Of a stretch of 64,000 bases of DNA, positions 10,201 to 21,026 are shown one piece after another. Source of the DNA: Galeopsis tetrahit. Its lineage: Eukaryota > Streptophyta > Magnoliopsida > Lamiales > Lamiaceae. A model generated the notes under the pieces. The model searched no databases, was not told the DNA's origin, and was given only the letters and a program-made list of their open reading frames with translations. Position 1 is the first letter of the stretch, and each line of letters begins with the position of its first letter. The position numbers and the translations under genes were made by a program. The stretch covers positions 26,440,001 to 26,504,000 of the forward strand of contig OY776120.1 of assembly GCA_963675135.1 (NCBI GenBank). The letters run 5' to 3'.

Positions 10201-11291
10201 CCCAAAGCATTTAGTGTGCCAAGAGATATAAGGTTTCTCTTCAAATCTGGAACAAATCTGACATTGGTCAGGATCACATGTTTATCATTAAACATCTTCA
10301 CCCTCACAGTGCCAATACCCCTCACATTGCAACTTTCATCATTACCCAACATAACTGATCCACCATCCAACATTTCCAGGTTTTGAAACCAAGATTTGGT
10401 GGGACACATATGGAATGAACATCCAGAATCCAACACCCATTCATTAACAAGTTTGCTATCTGTTATGCTCATGACTTCTGCACTATCATATCCTTTTGCC
10501 TCTGCTACATCAGCTTTGGCAGGATCAGTAGACTTCTTATGCTCAGGACAGTCTTTAATGAAATGTCCTTCTTTATGGCATTTGTAGCAAACTCTGTTCT
10601 TGGCTACAAACCCATTCTTCTTTTGATTTGGCTTGGCATGAAACTTCTTGCCTTGCCCTCCTTTCTTGTCATTCTTGAGTTTGATATTAAGACCCTCAGC
10701 TTGGTTCTTGGTCTTCTTGGTTGAGTTTGCTACATGTAAACTCTTAGTTTTCAGAATGGACAAGACTTCTTTGAATTTTGCCTTACCCTCCTTGGTAATC
10801 AGCAAAGCATCCTTGAAGCTATCATATGAAGGTGGTAAGGACTCCAATAGTAGAAAAGACTTCTTGTGATCATCTAAGGTGACTCCAACATTTTCAAGAT
10901 CATCAACAGCTTGCATGAACTCTATTAACTGCTTATCAAGGGTCTTATCATCTGTCATCTTGAAATTGTTGAGCTTCCTCTCCATAAACATCTGGTTTGA
11001 CAAAGATTGTGTCAAATACAGATCATCAAGGGTCTCAAATACAGCAACAACATCCTTCTCCTTCATAACTTCCCTGAACACATTGTCTCCCAAACTCAGG
11101 ACAACAATGTTGTAAGCTTTTTCCATAAGCTCTTCTTTCTTGGCCTGGTCTGCATCGGATGCAGCAGGGTCAAGAGGAGTAAGGGCCTCTTTCAGCCCAT
11201 GGTGTGACAGCAGAGCCTTCATCTTGGCTTTCCATAAGCCAAAATCTGTCTTACCATTGAATTTCTCTATCTCCAACTTCACAGAGCCCAT
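7248..11291 (-). CDS. Gag-Pol polyprotein of Tork-type copia element B (1347 aa)
   Basis: One unbroken ORF encodes all copia proteins in the usual order. Gag is at about residues 1-230. The CCHC knuckle is CYKCHKEGHFIKDC (about 234-247). The protease active site is in WVLDSGCSFHM. A pre-integrase block (LWHKRLAHVGEKGL) precedes integrase. RT has the YVDDML catalytic motif, and RNase H has AFVDSDFGG, SITEAEYIAL and LCDNQSTIHL. Length and order fit Tnt1-like elements. The ORF starts 47 bp inside the 5' LTR. The notable lesion is in integrase: the second catalytic Asp of the DD35E triad, normally in RTDNG, is Tyr (RTYNG, codon TAT), while the Glu 36 residues later is kept. The protein should be expressible, but its integrase is probably inactive. 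Confidence 0.9.
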   Translation of the reverse strand: MGSVKLEIEKFNGKTDFGLWKAKMKALLSHHGLKEALTPLDPAASDADQAKKEELMEKAYNIVVLSLGDNVFREVMKEKDVVAVFETLDDLYLTQSLSNQMFMERKLNNFKMTDDKTLDKQLIEFMQAVDDLENVGVTLDDHKKSFLLLESLPPSYDSFKDALLITKEGKAKFKEVLSILKTKSLHVANSTKKTKNQAEGLNIKLKNDKKGGQGKKFHAKPNQKKNGFVAKNRVCYKCHKEGHFIKDCPEHKKSTDPAKADVAEAKGYDSAEVMSITDSKLVNEWVLDSGCSFHMCPTKSWFQNLEMLDGGSVMLGNDESCNVRGIGTVRVKMFNDKHVILTNVRFVPDLKRNLISLGTLNALGYEFKTEKGCLFVTKADRIVMQGKKSNGLYSLIGETITGAADVTMSSEDAMLWHKRLAHVGEKGLMELSKKGAFHQKTFKSLEFCEQCILGKAKKKSFQKGEHTTKELLDYVHSDVWGPSRTETIGGGKYFMSIIDDYSRKVWVFILKQKSEAFTKFKEWLLEIENKKGKSLKHLRTYNGLEYLSAEFNEFCKEKGITRHRTVPLNPQQNGLAERMNRTILERVRCMLADAKLPKSFWGEAVCTACYLINKTPSYALEGKTPDEIWYGKLSDYSKLKVFGCQAYAHIRQDKLEPRALKCIFIGYPIGVKGYRLWCLEPGHKKVIISRDVDFNEKVMGYPHNGNSHDLDGRIVNESEESFSAEVEFPTSGELTPEEVDNFADTGDNTPDEVVPEQVPEDDPEDHSEDEAMEDNPADLRNYSLARDRLRRQIHPPSRFGQADLVSYALITAEEVEHYEPRNYKEAITTPEREQWIAAMSEELQSLEKNETWILVEKPDNQKLVSYRWLFKKKLEVGFGGAKEQIRFKARLVARGFTQREGIDFNEVFSPVVKHCSIRLLLSKVAQDDLELHQLDVKTAFLHGELAETIYMHQPEGFIMPETQSKVCLLKKSLYGLKQSPRQWYRKFDTFMLSIGFLRSKYDGCVYIGKQDYLESTYLLIYVDDMLIASKSMRKITQLKQQLSSKFEMKDLGEAKRILGMDILRNRKAGKLFLSQKGYIQKVLRRFLMHQSRPVSTSFGQQFKLSAKQSPQTTEEKKQMLTVPYANGVGSLMYAMVCSRPDLAYAVSMVSRFMGNPGKLHWEALKWILRYLNGSEDLGLLFEKSADTKRPLIAFVDSDFGGNIDTRKFLSGYVFTLYGTAITWRAALQSMVTLSITEAEYIALTEAVKEAMWLKGILRDFGIFQKSVPVLCDNQSTIHLAKHQVFHERSKHIDVKLHFVKDILEKSIVEVQKVASEENAADMLTKALPSNKFNHCMELVNLSTWDVH

Positions 11292-11337
11292 TTCTGATTC
11301 TTGACTTTATCTTCGACTTCCCACAGACGGCGCCAAT

Positions 11338-12018
11338 TGTTACAGAATTGTATTCACAAAGCAACTCCTTACAAATGATAAATCAAGACAACTAGAAACG
11401 CAATGACTTGAAACATATAAAGAACTCAAAGAAAGAACACGGGATTTACGTGGTTCGATCAAATGATCTACGTCCACGGAGGATAGAAGACTCTCTTCAC
11501 TAATCACAAATGAAAGTTACAGATTACAAGTATTCACTAAGCTTGATCTCTCGAAACTCTCAAATTCAGTAACCCACAACCTATGCACTAGATGGTGTAT
11601 TTATAGATGTACAATGCATTGGATAACCGCCACTAACCAACTAACTAACTAACAGAAATAACAGAATTTAACTAACTCTGAAAACTAGATTTCAGTAGAC
11701 TTGACCCAGCGGAGTTGTCTCAGCAGACTTGGGATAAGCAGACTTGTCTTCAGCAGACTTGGCCCCAACTCTCCTGAACTGACTTTAGATAACTTGTCTA
11801 GCAGAGTTGTCCAAACTCATAAGCAGAGTTGTCCAAACTCATCAGCAGAGTTGTCCAAACTCAATATTCTCAGATTAGTTGACTCCTAATAAGACCACTA
11901 AACCTTATCAGTTGAATTACCCCTTAACTCAACTTTGTTGAACTCCAAGATCAGAACAATAGCAACTCTTCTGATAGATAGATATTAGATGACATCCAAT
12001 ATTGCATTAATCCTAACA
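11338..12018 (-). repeat. 5' LTR of element B (681 bp)
   Basis: On the minus strand it begins TGTTAGGATTAATG and ends CTGTAACA. It is followed by ATTGGCGCCGTCTGTGGG, the usual place for a primer-binding site; I could not assign this to a tRNA. A minus-strand TATAAATA is at 11598-11605. The right flank is 12019 onward. Confidence 0.9.
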
Positions 12019-12097
12019 ATAATCATCGGGAGATTGAGCTGTAAAATACAAGAGTACTCATAGTAGAATAATCCCAGGGTACTATTTCTGCTATATG

Positions 12098-12352
12098 GAC
12101 ATGTTTGCTTCATGGGTTTAAGGGGTTTAGTAATGAGTTTGATATGTAAACCCATCTTCTCCCATATTTGATTTCTCATAACTTTAAACACCTTGATCCG
12201 TGTTTGTAATTTGACCCGATTTTTATAAACTAGATTTCATGGGTTTAGACAACCTAGCCTCCCCTTGAGTTTATCTAGCTTCCCCCTTGGGTTTATCTAG
12301 CCAATCCACCACATCTAAACTCATCTTATCCCAACCCATGAAGTAAACATGT
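12098..12352. mobile_element. Small inverted-repeat (MITE-like) element
   Basis: GACATGTTTGCTTCATGGGT (12098-12117) is repeated inverted at 12333-12352 with one mismatch. The interior repeats the words GGGTTTA and TTTATCTAG in both orientations. The flanks are TA-rich (TATATG and ATATATA), so the target duplication is ambiguous. No ORF. The superfamily is not assigned. Confidence 0.5.
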
Positions 12353-12419
12353 CATATATATATATGAGTCATATGACCAAGAAGACTAGTTCATAGTAGA
12401 CATCGATCTGTCTCAAAGC

Positions 12420-12674
12420 ATGGTGATGTATTATTGCAAATTAAAAGTAGGGCCAATAAAAAAGGTATGGAATATAAAAGAAAAAGAAAGAGAGAACCTA
12501 AAACCATAAGCTCACAAGTTGAGCCAGAGGTCGGAGTGCCGTTAAAACCTTGCCTGGGAAAACCCTACTTAGGGACAAAACCCGAGGTCAAGGGAAAAGG
12601 TACACTCCTCTAAATGACAAAGTCTAAAGTATAATACTGAAAGTATGACAAAATAAGTGTTCCTTGAAACACCC
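12420..12674 (-). other. Probable 3' flank of the LINE fragment
   Basis: On the minus strand this directly follows the ORF1 stop. It contains no reverse-transcriptase coding sequence and no poly(A) tail that I can see. The word GTTTTCCCAGGCAAGG is present; I associate similar words with plant retroelement 3' regions, but that is recollection and not a search result. Confidence 0.35.
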
Positions 12675-13955
12675 TCAATCCGTGTCGTCAAGCATATCCG
12701 ACCAACGATCGTGAAGGGACACCTGCGTTGACTCTGAAATGCTGGAGTCCGCTGAACCATCCGGTGGCTGCTGAGGCGGACCCTTCCCCGACCAACGCCT
12801 GGTGTGTTGGCTAACACCTGCTAGCTCTGTTAGACTAGAGTTGTCCACCATAAATGATGCGTTGGCTGTATACCTAAGAGAGTCATAAAGCTCATCTAGG
12901 TGAGCAACCTTAGAATTTGTGATGTCCTGAGTGGCTCGTTCCCGGAGTTGTGTGAGAGGGTCACTAGTCTTAGTAGTACGCTTCGGCTGGAAAAGCACCC
13001 TAGTGGTGGTGGAACCCTTCACTCTATTGGTGGCCTTCCGAGCTGCCGCGACCAAAGATGGAGCCTTCTCTGTGAGAGGCTGATATGTGGAGGTCGATGC
13101 CCTAGTAGGGTTCGGGTGACCCCCTTCCTTCAGTAAAGCATCCTCCAACACCGCCGCGTCTAAGTTCTCCTCTGAGAGCGGCCCAAAAGCGTTGTCCAAC
13201 GGAACTGAGTAGGTGTTCCCCGTAGCCGGATCGTGTTGATCCTCTGTTGCATGGTCCTCCTCTCCCAAGTGGGCCTCCCCTTCCAAGTAGGCCTCCGGAG
13301 GCGGGGTAGTGGTAACTAGAGCTGAAGTGGGGTTGGTAGTGCCTGTAGGGGAAAGAGGGCCGTGGCGGCGGCAAGATCGAGTACGACGACGACCTCTCAT
13401 CCTCTGGTCCCGACGACCTTGGGATCGAGTACGACGACGACTTCTCCTCCTTCGCTGGCCCTGACGATCTTGATCCTTCTGGTCCTGGTGACCCTGACCC
13501 TCACGGTCCTGACGACCCTGTCCCTCTCGCATCGATTTCCTACAAACAACTAAAGAGTGTCCAATGATGTGGCAATGTGTGCAAAACTCTGGAAGCTTCT
13601 CGTAGAAGACCGCAGCAAACGAGCTATGACCTGCACGCTGGTACATAATACGGTCGTGAATGGCCTTGTGCATGTCAATCTCAATAAGTAGGCGGGCATA
13701 ATGCCCTATGTCACGCTTCAGAGTTCTGTCATCGATCTTGATCAAGGTACCCAAAGATGAAGCCAATGCCTCCAAAGCAATCGGATCCCAGTATTCCATA
13801 GGAAGGTCAGCAAGCCTAACCCAAACTTGAGCCATGCTGGAACGTATGTTGTTCGGGTTGAGCCCAAGCACTAGACACGTGCGAAAAATCTTCACAATTC
13901 GTCCCGCAATTACTTTTACATTTTTCTTTTCGTGACGTCCCACAATAACTTTCAC
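12675..13955 (-). pseudogene. LINE ORF1-like protein fragment (DUF4283-type plus zinc knuckle)
   Basis: 426-codon open frame. Residues about 41-100 (AQVWVRLADLPMEYW, followed by the LIKIDDRTL region) resemble the second half of the DUF4283 domain found in plant L1-type LINE ORF1 proteins. A CX2CX4HX4C knuckle (CTHCHIIGHSLVVC) follows at about residues 126-139. Next comes an Arg/Asp/Gln-rich low-complexity tract of about 60 residues, encoded by GACGAC-type repeats at about 13370-13530, and then a Pro/Thr/Ser-rich tail. The N-terminal half of DUF4283 is missing and no ORF2 follows, so it is most likely a truncated or internally deleted LINE. A domesticated nucleic-acid-binding gene cannot be excluded, since the frame is open. 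Confidence 0.6.
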
Positions 13956-15150
13956 ACCCTTAAATAACTTTCACACCCTTAAAATAGTGAACTCTTTATA
14001 AACTTGACTCTGACAATATCTTCAATTTTATACAAATGTCATTACGTTTTCTCCACACATACACAAATTAAAAGTCAACTCATTTTCTTTACTATATACA
14101 TAAATTTTTACAAAATTATCCCTTAAAACTTCACTTATTTTTACAATTTTTTAATAAATGTGTTCATCTACCTATGAAAGTTATCCTGCAGGACGGAGAG
14201 AGTATAACTTTTGTTTCACTGTAAGAAGAATTTTCCTTGCGATGTTGATAGCTAGGGAGACTTGTTGCTATATTTTGTTTCCATTACGTGGGCTTGTTCC
14301 AGCCATTATTTTATTGTTGGATGCATGTGTTAAGTCACATTTGATCAATCTTGGACTCGTAGTTGTCATTTAGTTCAATAGATATCCACTTATATTTGAC
14401 AATTTTACAGAATGTGGTGATCAGGACAAAAAAAGGAAAGTAGAATCTATTTATTTTCAAATATCGTCTAACGATCTTTTTCACTAAAAATTTTGTCTTT
14501 TTAATATATCACTTCCCCATTTCATAATAAATGTAGTTTTGGAAGTTAAATTTTGTTTTAACTATTTTTTCATATTATATTTTTCTTAATTTATATATGG
14601 GTTACTTTAATTAATTATTGATGTAAAAATGGTCTAGACAAATCGTTTAGGCAGTGCCTAGGCACTAAGCGACCAATGACCGACCCGATTTCTTGCAAAA
14701 CGGTATATTTAGGAGGAAAGGGGATTAGGCACTGCCTAGGCAGCCGGATAGGATCTAGGTGATCGGTTTTCCAAAGTTTATTAATAAAAACTGAAAAACA
14801 AAATTTTAAAGGTCGAATTTTATGGTAGAGAACCTTTCATGTCTTTTTAGGGATTATTTTAAAATTTCACCTAAATTCTCTACAACATGCATTATCGTTT
14901 TGCGTTTTCTTCGTTATTCAATTCAAAGGAATTAATATGATTATTTATTTTTTCCTGATGTAAATTGGTGATTTTTTTTTTAGGTATTGACCGTGTTTGG
15001 TTTCATACTTTAATTTCATTGTTATATTACTATAATTTTTAGAGCTTACTACGATTTTTAGGTATAAAAAAAGAAAATAAAATAAAAAAGTTGGACCGAC
15101 CAAGAGGTCTAGGCATTAAGGGGGCCAAAATCGTCTGACTATCCCATATT
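13956..15150. other. Non-coding, AT-rich stretch with repeat debris
   Basis: No supportable gene. A short direct duplication of AACTTTCACACCCTTA lies at about 13945-13980. At 14630-14760 the words AGGCAGTGCCTAGGCAC and AGGCACTGCCTAGGCAG occur, and a related GGTCTAGGCATTAAG is at about 15107-15121. This suggests the remains of a MITE spanning about 14630-15125; no clean target duplication was found. Confidence 0.4.
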
Positions 15151-15257
15151 TCAGCATCAGCAAATCGTACGCACCTCCTGTTATGTGTCCACCTACTCCC
15201 AATCTCAGGCAGAGACCAGTAGGGAAGCCATAAGTCGAGATTCTGTAATAAAGTTTG

Positions 15258-15560
15258 TTAATCGTTGCACCGGCTTGAACCCACACCGTACGTGTTGTGT
15301 GCTATATCGACTTTTACAGCTAGCACACAGTTTTTGGCGATCAAGCAAAATGAAGGGTAAAGGCCTTCATAATCATGGCCTTCACTCCTTAGCCTTAGAT
15401 GGATTCCGAGTTTTTTTGCGCAGATTACGGCAGCTTGGACGTGCAATCGGTTAAAAGGGTGAAGATCAGTGAGGTGATGAAGTAGAAAATAGGTAGAAAT
15501 AAAGAAGATAGTGTGAAGAATAACAACAAATGATAGTAGGGTAATTTTTACGGTAGTCAA
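15258..15560 (-). pseudogene. Berberine-bridge-enzyme-like (FAD-linked oxidase) fragment
   Basis: A 100-codon open frame with a hydrophobic, signal-like N-terminus (residues 1-30), followed at residues about 38-70 by VQAAVICAKKLGIHLRLRS and EGHDYEG. This matches the N-terminal FAD-binding region of plant BBE-like secreted oxidases, in which the His of GGHDYEG carries the flavin. The preceding Gly is Glu here. The roughly 70 residues normally between signal peptide and this motif, and the more than 400 residues after it, are missing. It is a relic and not a working gene. Confidence 0.55.
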
Positions 15561-16317
15561 ATTTTACAAAATGACTATCTGTACATAGTCACTTTGTCGA
15601 ATCGCGCCACGTGGTGTCGTAAACGCGTAACGACCTACTACCTGTTATACAAGTTTAAATTATTTATATCATTTTTTAAATTGTATTTTGTTATTTACTA
15701 TATTACCCTTCTTTTATTTAAATTATTTTTAATATATATATATATTAAGTAAAATTACTTTTCTACCATTTCTTTATACAAATATTATTATTTTTAAAAT
15801 TAAATAAACCAATCCAAAATTTAATTAAATAATAGATTAGTTAAATTAGAAATTTTTTTTTTTCTTCCCCAATTTCAATTAGTCACGATTCTTAAGAATT
15901 TTGAGAATGACTTATTTCTTCCTAAATTTAATTTGATTTTTTTTTTGTTAATAAATTGATTTGATTTATTTTTTGTTATTAATTTTATTAATAACATAAG
16001 GGTAAGTATGTAATTTTAACATTACATATTTTAATTAAATTAATAAATATAATAAATTATTTTATTGACTTCAAAAAAAAAATTATTTTATTGTATAAGA
16101 ATAAAAATGTAATTTTACAATAATATATTTTAATTAATTTAATTTAATAGAAAATACAAATTTATGACACATTACAACACATACGATGAATACATACCGT
16201 AAAATATACAAAAGGTAACAGGTCATCAAGTTTAAGCCTTTAGATTAGATTTTCAATGGCTTAAATTAACTGACTACGGTAGTCATTACGACACCCTGAC
16301 TACATATAGGAGGTCCC
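15561..16317. other. AT-rich non-coding stretch
   Basis: Mostly poly-A/T and TAATTAA-type sequence. Near both ends are related words (ACGGTAGTCAAATT at about 15550 and ACGGTAGTCATTACG at about 16276), but I could not define an element. No gene is seen. Confidence 0.4.
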
Positions 16318-16540
16318 ATGATAGTATTAATCAGAGTAGTTGTTTTAGTTATAACTTCTATTTTAGTAGTTGTAACCTCTCATGTAAACATCCACTCTTA
16401 TATAGGGGAGGGATGTAAATCATTTTTTCTATTCAATTTGATGATCTAATTCCATTTTCAATTCATTCAATATCAATTCTACAACATGCATTCTATTCAA
16501 TCTCTTTTTATTATGAAATTTCACATGATATCAGAGCACA
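16318..16540 (+). repeat. Copia LTR remnant with initiator-Met primer-binding site
   Basis: About 208 bp starting near TGATAGTATTAATC and ending TTTCACA at 16525, directly followed by TGATATCAGAGCACA. This matches the plant initiator-Met primer-binding sequence (TGGTATCAGAGC) with one change. A TATATAGG promoter motif is at about 16399-16406. The left boundary is uncertain. Nothing recognisable of gag follows, so it is a fragment. Confidence 0.55.
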
Positions 16541-17146
16541 TTTTGAACTTGTTATTAAAAAAACTTGTTATATGAAGGAGGGATGAATCATTTGTTGTTA
16601 TTCTTCACATATAGAGAAAGACGAAAATGAAAATTGATCACTTACCTAAAATGATAAAATGAGTAATTTAACGAGATTGAAGAAAGTATAAGTTAGCAAA
16701 AGACGTGAATACGCCATATCTCCATTAATTATAAAATGACGAAATAATTTGTTAAAAAATGACGAAATAATTACTAAAGTTTTTCTATTTGATGTTCATC
16801 CACCAATCCATGAGTGGTGCACGTTGTATTTGTTTTTGTTTACTTAGGAGTTGGTGTTTGAATAAATTATGTTTTTGTTTTGGATTACTTAGGAGTTGGT
16901 GATTGAATACACATTATGATTCTATTTTAGTGGTGCAATGTACAGATTGAGGGTCCGCCTTAAATCCCCCACCGAGTGTCGTTTCCTTAAAAAGAAAAAA
17001 ACATGTTAGGATATGTATACCTATCAAATTGGTCAACGGTCAAATCAGCATATAAATATATATATACACGTGTGATTCCAGAATGGCCTCTTTGTTTCAC
17101 CCCCACATAGTTAAATATTTGGCGATTATTTTGGCGGGGTGCAAGG
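16541..17146. other. Non-coding stretch
   Basis: No gene seen. A short local duplication (TTACTTAGGAGTTGGTG at about 16840 and about 16888) is present. Confidence 0.4.
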
Positions 17147-17769
17147 ACTATCTCAAAATTTCATGTCAGCCATATGTACAAGTTGATAAAATGTTAGCTA
17201 ATGAGTATTAATTGATAAAGTCAGATAAGATAATTTAGGCCAGATCAGATGAGTCAAAGGTTTTCAGTCAGTTGAGATGAAGTCGCTTAGAGTCAGCTAA
17301 GTTGGTCAGATCAAAAGGATTTGATCGACAAGGGTTGATATCTATCAGCGTAGTCAGTCTTTTGACAAGGATCAGATGCGTTGCATCAGATAAGGGGAGT
17401 CATCTGATTTTTGGACAAGTCTTCTAAGGAGCCGTTACAAGAAGTTTCAACTAATAAGGGGAATAACTACCATTCAGTTGAGCTCTAATTTGACACATGA
17501 GTTGTTACAACGATTGACAAACAATGTTAACTACTTAACTGCTATAACCACCATGATAATATATAAACACATGTAGTGTGTAAACTACTTAACTATCATC
17601 TTTGAGTTGTGTGAGATCACGAGTGAAGTGAGGTATATCATATTCCGAGTGATTGAGTGTGTAAACATTCTTGATCAATCAAAGTTGAGTCGTCTATTAC
17701 AGTGGATGTAGATCATCTTGATCAAACCACTTAAATTCTTGTGTGCTGTTTTACTTGTTGATTCTTTTA
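17147..17769 (+). repeat. 5' LTR of element C
   Basis: Begins near TATCTCAAAATTTCATG; the equivalent point in the 3' LTR reads TGTTATCTCAAAATCTCATG, so the first bases are eroded. A TATAAAC promoter motif is at 17562-17568. It stops at ATTCTTTTAG, where the 3' LTR continues AGAGCA; the last bases are replaced by a MITE fragment. Confidence 0.7.
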
Positions 17770-17829
17770 GGGTTGGTCTGCTATGAACTCGAGTGCATGT
17801 TGTTGCATCTTAGTCCATGTTGCACTTTT
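17770..17829 (+). mobile_element. Half of a Mutator-type MITE (same family as 53958-54179)
   Basis: GGTTGGTCTGCTATG, followed by CTCGAGTGCATGTTGT and AGTCCATGTTGCACTTTT, closely matches one arm of the complete MITE at 53958-54179. The second arm and a target duplication are missing. It lies exactly where the LTR of C breaks off and gag is lost, suggesting that a deletion ran from inside the MITE into gag. Confidence 0.65.
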
Positions 17830-17879
17830 GAGTTGTGCATTTAAGTATAAGTTGCTCTTAAAGAAATCTGGTGCCAAGA

Positions 17880-20800
17880 ACCCTGCCGATAAGAATCAAG
17901 CAAATCAAACCTAAGAAGATAAGGAGCTAGAAGGCTATGAGCCAGCTCAGGCACTAACCATTACATCCTCTAAAGAACATCAAGACTAGATCTTAGATTC
18001 AGAGTGCTCTTTCCATATGACTCCAAGAAGAGATTGGTTTCATGATTTTAAGTATCAGAATGATGGTTATGTTTTACTAGGAAATGATCACACTTGCAAG
18101 GTTAAGGGTCAATTCACTTGAAGATGTATGATGGTGTAGTGAGGATTCTCAAGAGGGCCATGTATGTACCTGAACTCAAGAGAAATTTAATATCTCTTGG
18201 TATGCTGGATTCAATGGACTACAAATTCCAGTCAGAGGATGGGGAGCTCAGAGTATCTAAGGGAAAGTCGACTGTCCTTAAGGGTGAGAGAATGAATGAT
18301 CTCTACTTCCTTAAGGGGTCAACAGTGGCTGTCAGATCAGATGTGGCAAACGTGCAAGGCAACATTTTGTTGTGGCACAAAAGGTTAGCTCATGTAAGCG
18401 AGAAAGGGCTTACTTGAGCTGTCTAAGCAGGATTTGCTTAGTGCTGACAAGATCCAAAGTTAGATTTGTGTGAGCACTGTATTCTTGGAAAAGCCAAGAG
18501 ATTGAAGTTTGAGAAGAGTACACACTCTACTAAAGGGATCTTGGACTATGTCCATTCAGATCTATGGGGGCCAGCTAGGAATCAGACTAGAAGTGGTGGG
18601 AAATACTTCATGTCAATCATAGATGACTATCCTGAAATCAAAGTTAGAAGCATTTGAAAAGTTCAAAAATGTCTCACTGAAGTTGAGAATGCCACTGAAA
18701 ATAAACTTAAGCATTTGAGGACTGATAATGCAGTGGAGTACCTATCAGACGAGTTCAATGTGTTCTGCAAGACGAAGGAAATAGTAAGGCACAAGATTGT
18801 GCCTGGTACACCTAAGCAGAATGGGATAGCTGTGAGGATGAATCAAACCCTACTTGAGAGAGTCAGGTGTATGTTGAGCAGATCTAGTTTGCCAAATAGT
18901 TTTTGGGGAGAAGTTGTGTCAACAACAACCTATTTGATTAATAGAAGCCCTTCCTCAGCTGTGGAGTTCAAAACCCCAGAAAATATGTGGTATGGCCATG
19001 CAGTTGAGTACAAGAATTTGAAGGTGTATGTTTGTTTAGCTTATGTCCATGTCAAGCAAGATAAGCTTGAGCTTCGAGCCTTGAGATGTGTTTTCATTGG
19101 GTATCCTTTAGGGGTGAAATGATATAGGTTGTGGTGTCTTGAAGCTGGTATGTAAAAATGCATTATGAGCAGAGATGTTACTTTTGATGAAAGTAGAATG
19201 CCACTTAAGGAAGATTCAAGTTCAAGGGCAACCGACAACAAACGAGACGAGACACATGTTGAGGTGGAGCATGTTGAAACCAGAAGCCAATGTGATGATC
19301 ATATTGATCCAGGTGAGGTGGAAGACCCTCAAAATGATAATGAGATTCACAACTATCAGCTGACACGGGACAAAACCAGAAGAGAAGTCCACCCACCTTA
19401 GAGGTATGGTAAAGCTGACATTGTATAATTTGCATTATGTGTAGTTCTTGAGATGAAGTCTCTAGAGCCGAAAACTTACACTGGAGTCATCAGTTGCAAT
19501 GATAAAGATAAGTAGTTAGTTGCAATGGAGAAAGAACTGTTATCTCTTGACAAGAACCAAACGTGAGACATTGTTGAGAGGTCCAAGAACAAGAAACTTG
19601 TTGGGTGTAAGTGGATTTACAAGAAGAAGGTGGAGGCTCAGAGAGGTGGCAATATTAGGTACAAGGCAAGGCTTGTAGCTAAGAGATTTACACAGAAATA
19701 AGGTATTGATTTCAATGAAATCTTCTCGCCTGTTGTGAAGCATTGTAGCATCAGAATCTTGTTGGCTATGGTTGCTCAATATGGATTGGAGCCGCATCAG
19801 ATGGATGTGACCACAACATTTCTTCATGGAACTCTTAAGGAGAGCATCTACATGAAGATACCAGAAGGGTTGGACATAGAAGATGAGGAAGACAAGGTGT
19901 GCTTACTCAAGAAATCTCTCTTTGGTCTAAAACAAAGTCCTAGACAATAGTACTTAAGATTTGATTATTACATTTGCTCAGCTAGTTTTATAAGGAGCTT
20001 ATATTACAACTGTGTCTACTTCAGACGAGTTGGAAATTCGATTACCTATCTTCTGTTATATGTTGATGATATGTTAATTGCTAGTGAGTCAATTAATGGT
20101 ATCAATCAAGTTAAGGAGATTCTCAAAAGTGAATTTGAGATGAAAGATTTTGGTGAATTCAAAGTGATTCTTCAGATGGAGATCAACAGGGTTGATGGAG
20201 CAATTCAAATGAGCCAGTCGATCTATTTGAAGATGGTGTTAGAGAGATTCCGAATGAATTAAGTAAAGGCAGTTGCTACACCTATTGGCCAACATCAGAA
20301 GATCTCCAATCAAATGTGTCCCAAGAACAACCAAGAAAGAACTCAGATGAGTAAGATACCTTATGCTAGTGTTGTAGGGAGTTTAATGTATGCTATGGTA
20401 TGTTGTAGACCAAATTTAACTCATGCGATGAGTGTAATCAACTGATACATGAGTGACATGCTTAAGTCATTGAGAGGCAGTTTAGTGGGTCATGACTCAT
20501 GAGATATGTACTAGGATCAACTAACAGAGGTCTGAAGTTTCAGAAGATATCAGATGAGGTAGATGCACTTGTGGGATACGTAGATGTCGACTATGTAGCT
20601 AATGTTGACACAAGAAAGTCTTTGACAAGGTATGTGTTTACTTTATTTGGTACAACTATCTCTTTGAGGTCTATACATGAGTCTGTAGTTGCATTATCTA
20701 CTACTGAATTATAGTATGTGGCCTTGACTGAGGCAGTCAAGGAGATCATGTAGCTTAGAGAGATCTTGAAGGAGTTTGGTTTATCACAAATAAGTGTGAT

Positions 20801-21026
20801 TGTCTTTTGTGATAATCAAAGTGCAGTACATCTTGCAAAGCATCAAGGTTATCATAAGAGAACCAAGCACATTGATGTGAAGTTATACATTGTGAGAGAT
20901 ATTGTGGAGAAGGGGGTGGTCCAAGTGGCTAAAATTGCTATAGAGGAGAACTCAGCTGATGCGTTCACTAAGACATTACCAAAAGAGAAGTTTGGTTTAT
21001 GTCTTAAACTTATTGGATTGCATTAA
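17880..21026 (+). pseudogene. Decayed copia pol of element C
   Basis: Protease, integrase, RT and RNase H can be followed in fragments. There is a protease-like ILDSECSFHMTP (about 17993-18028), a pre-integrase LWHKRLAHVSEKGL, and integrase HSDLWGPA with RTDNAVEY, which retains the catalytic Asp that B and H have lost. RT with YVDDMLIAS is near 20060, and RNase H words FCDNQSAVHLAKHQ and NSADAFTKTL follow, with the last frame ending at 21026. More than ten stops or shifts separate the pieces. The protein was close to that of element B, so both are Tork-type. Not functional. Confidence 0.8.

Larger units (their letters stand above)
6661..12018 (-). mobile_element. Tork/Tnt1-type Ty1/copia element B
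   Basis: Minus-strand element with a 681-bp 5' LTR (11338-12018), a single gag-pol ORF, a purine tract AAGGTGGAGAAT (about 7181-7192 reversed) and a 3' LTR of which 520 bp remain (6661-7180). The missing part of the 3' LTR lies beyond the inserted element A. The two LTR copies differ at only about two of 520 compared positions by eye (G/T near 6789 and near 7096), so insertion was recent. The right flank begins ATAAT at 12019; the left flank, hence the target duplication, is outside the window. Confidence 0.9.

Noticed and set aside
15185..15454. Plus-strand ORF over the BBE-like fragment
   Set aside because: Antisense to the recognisable motif and without homology.
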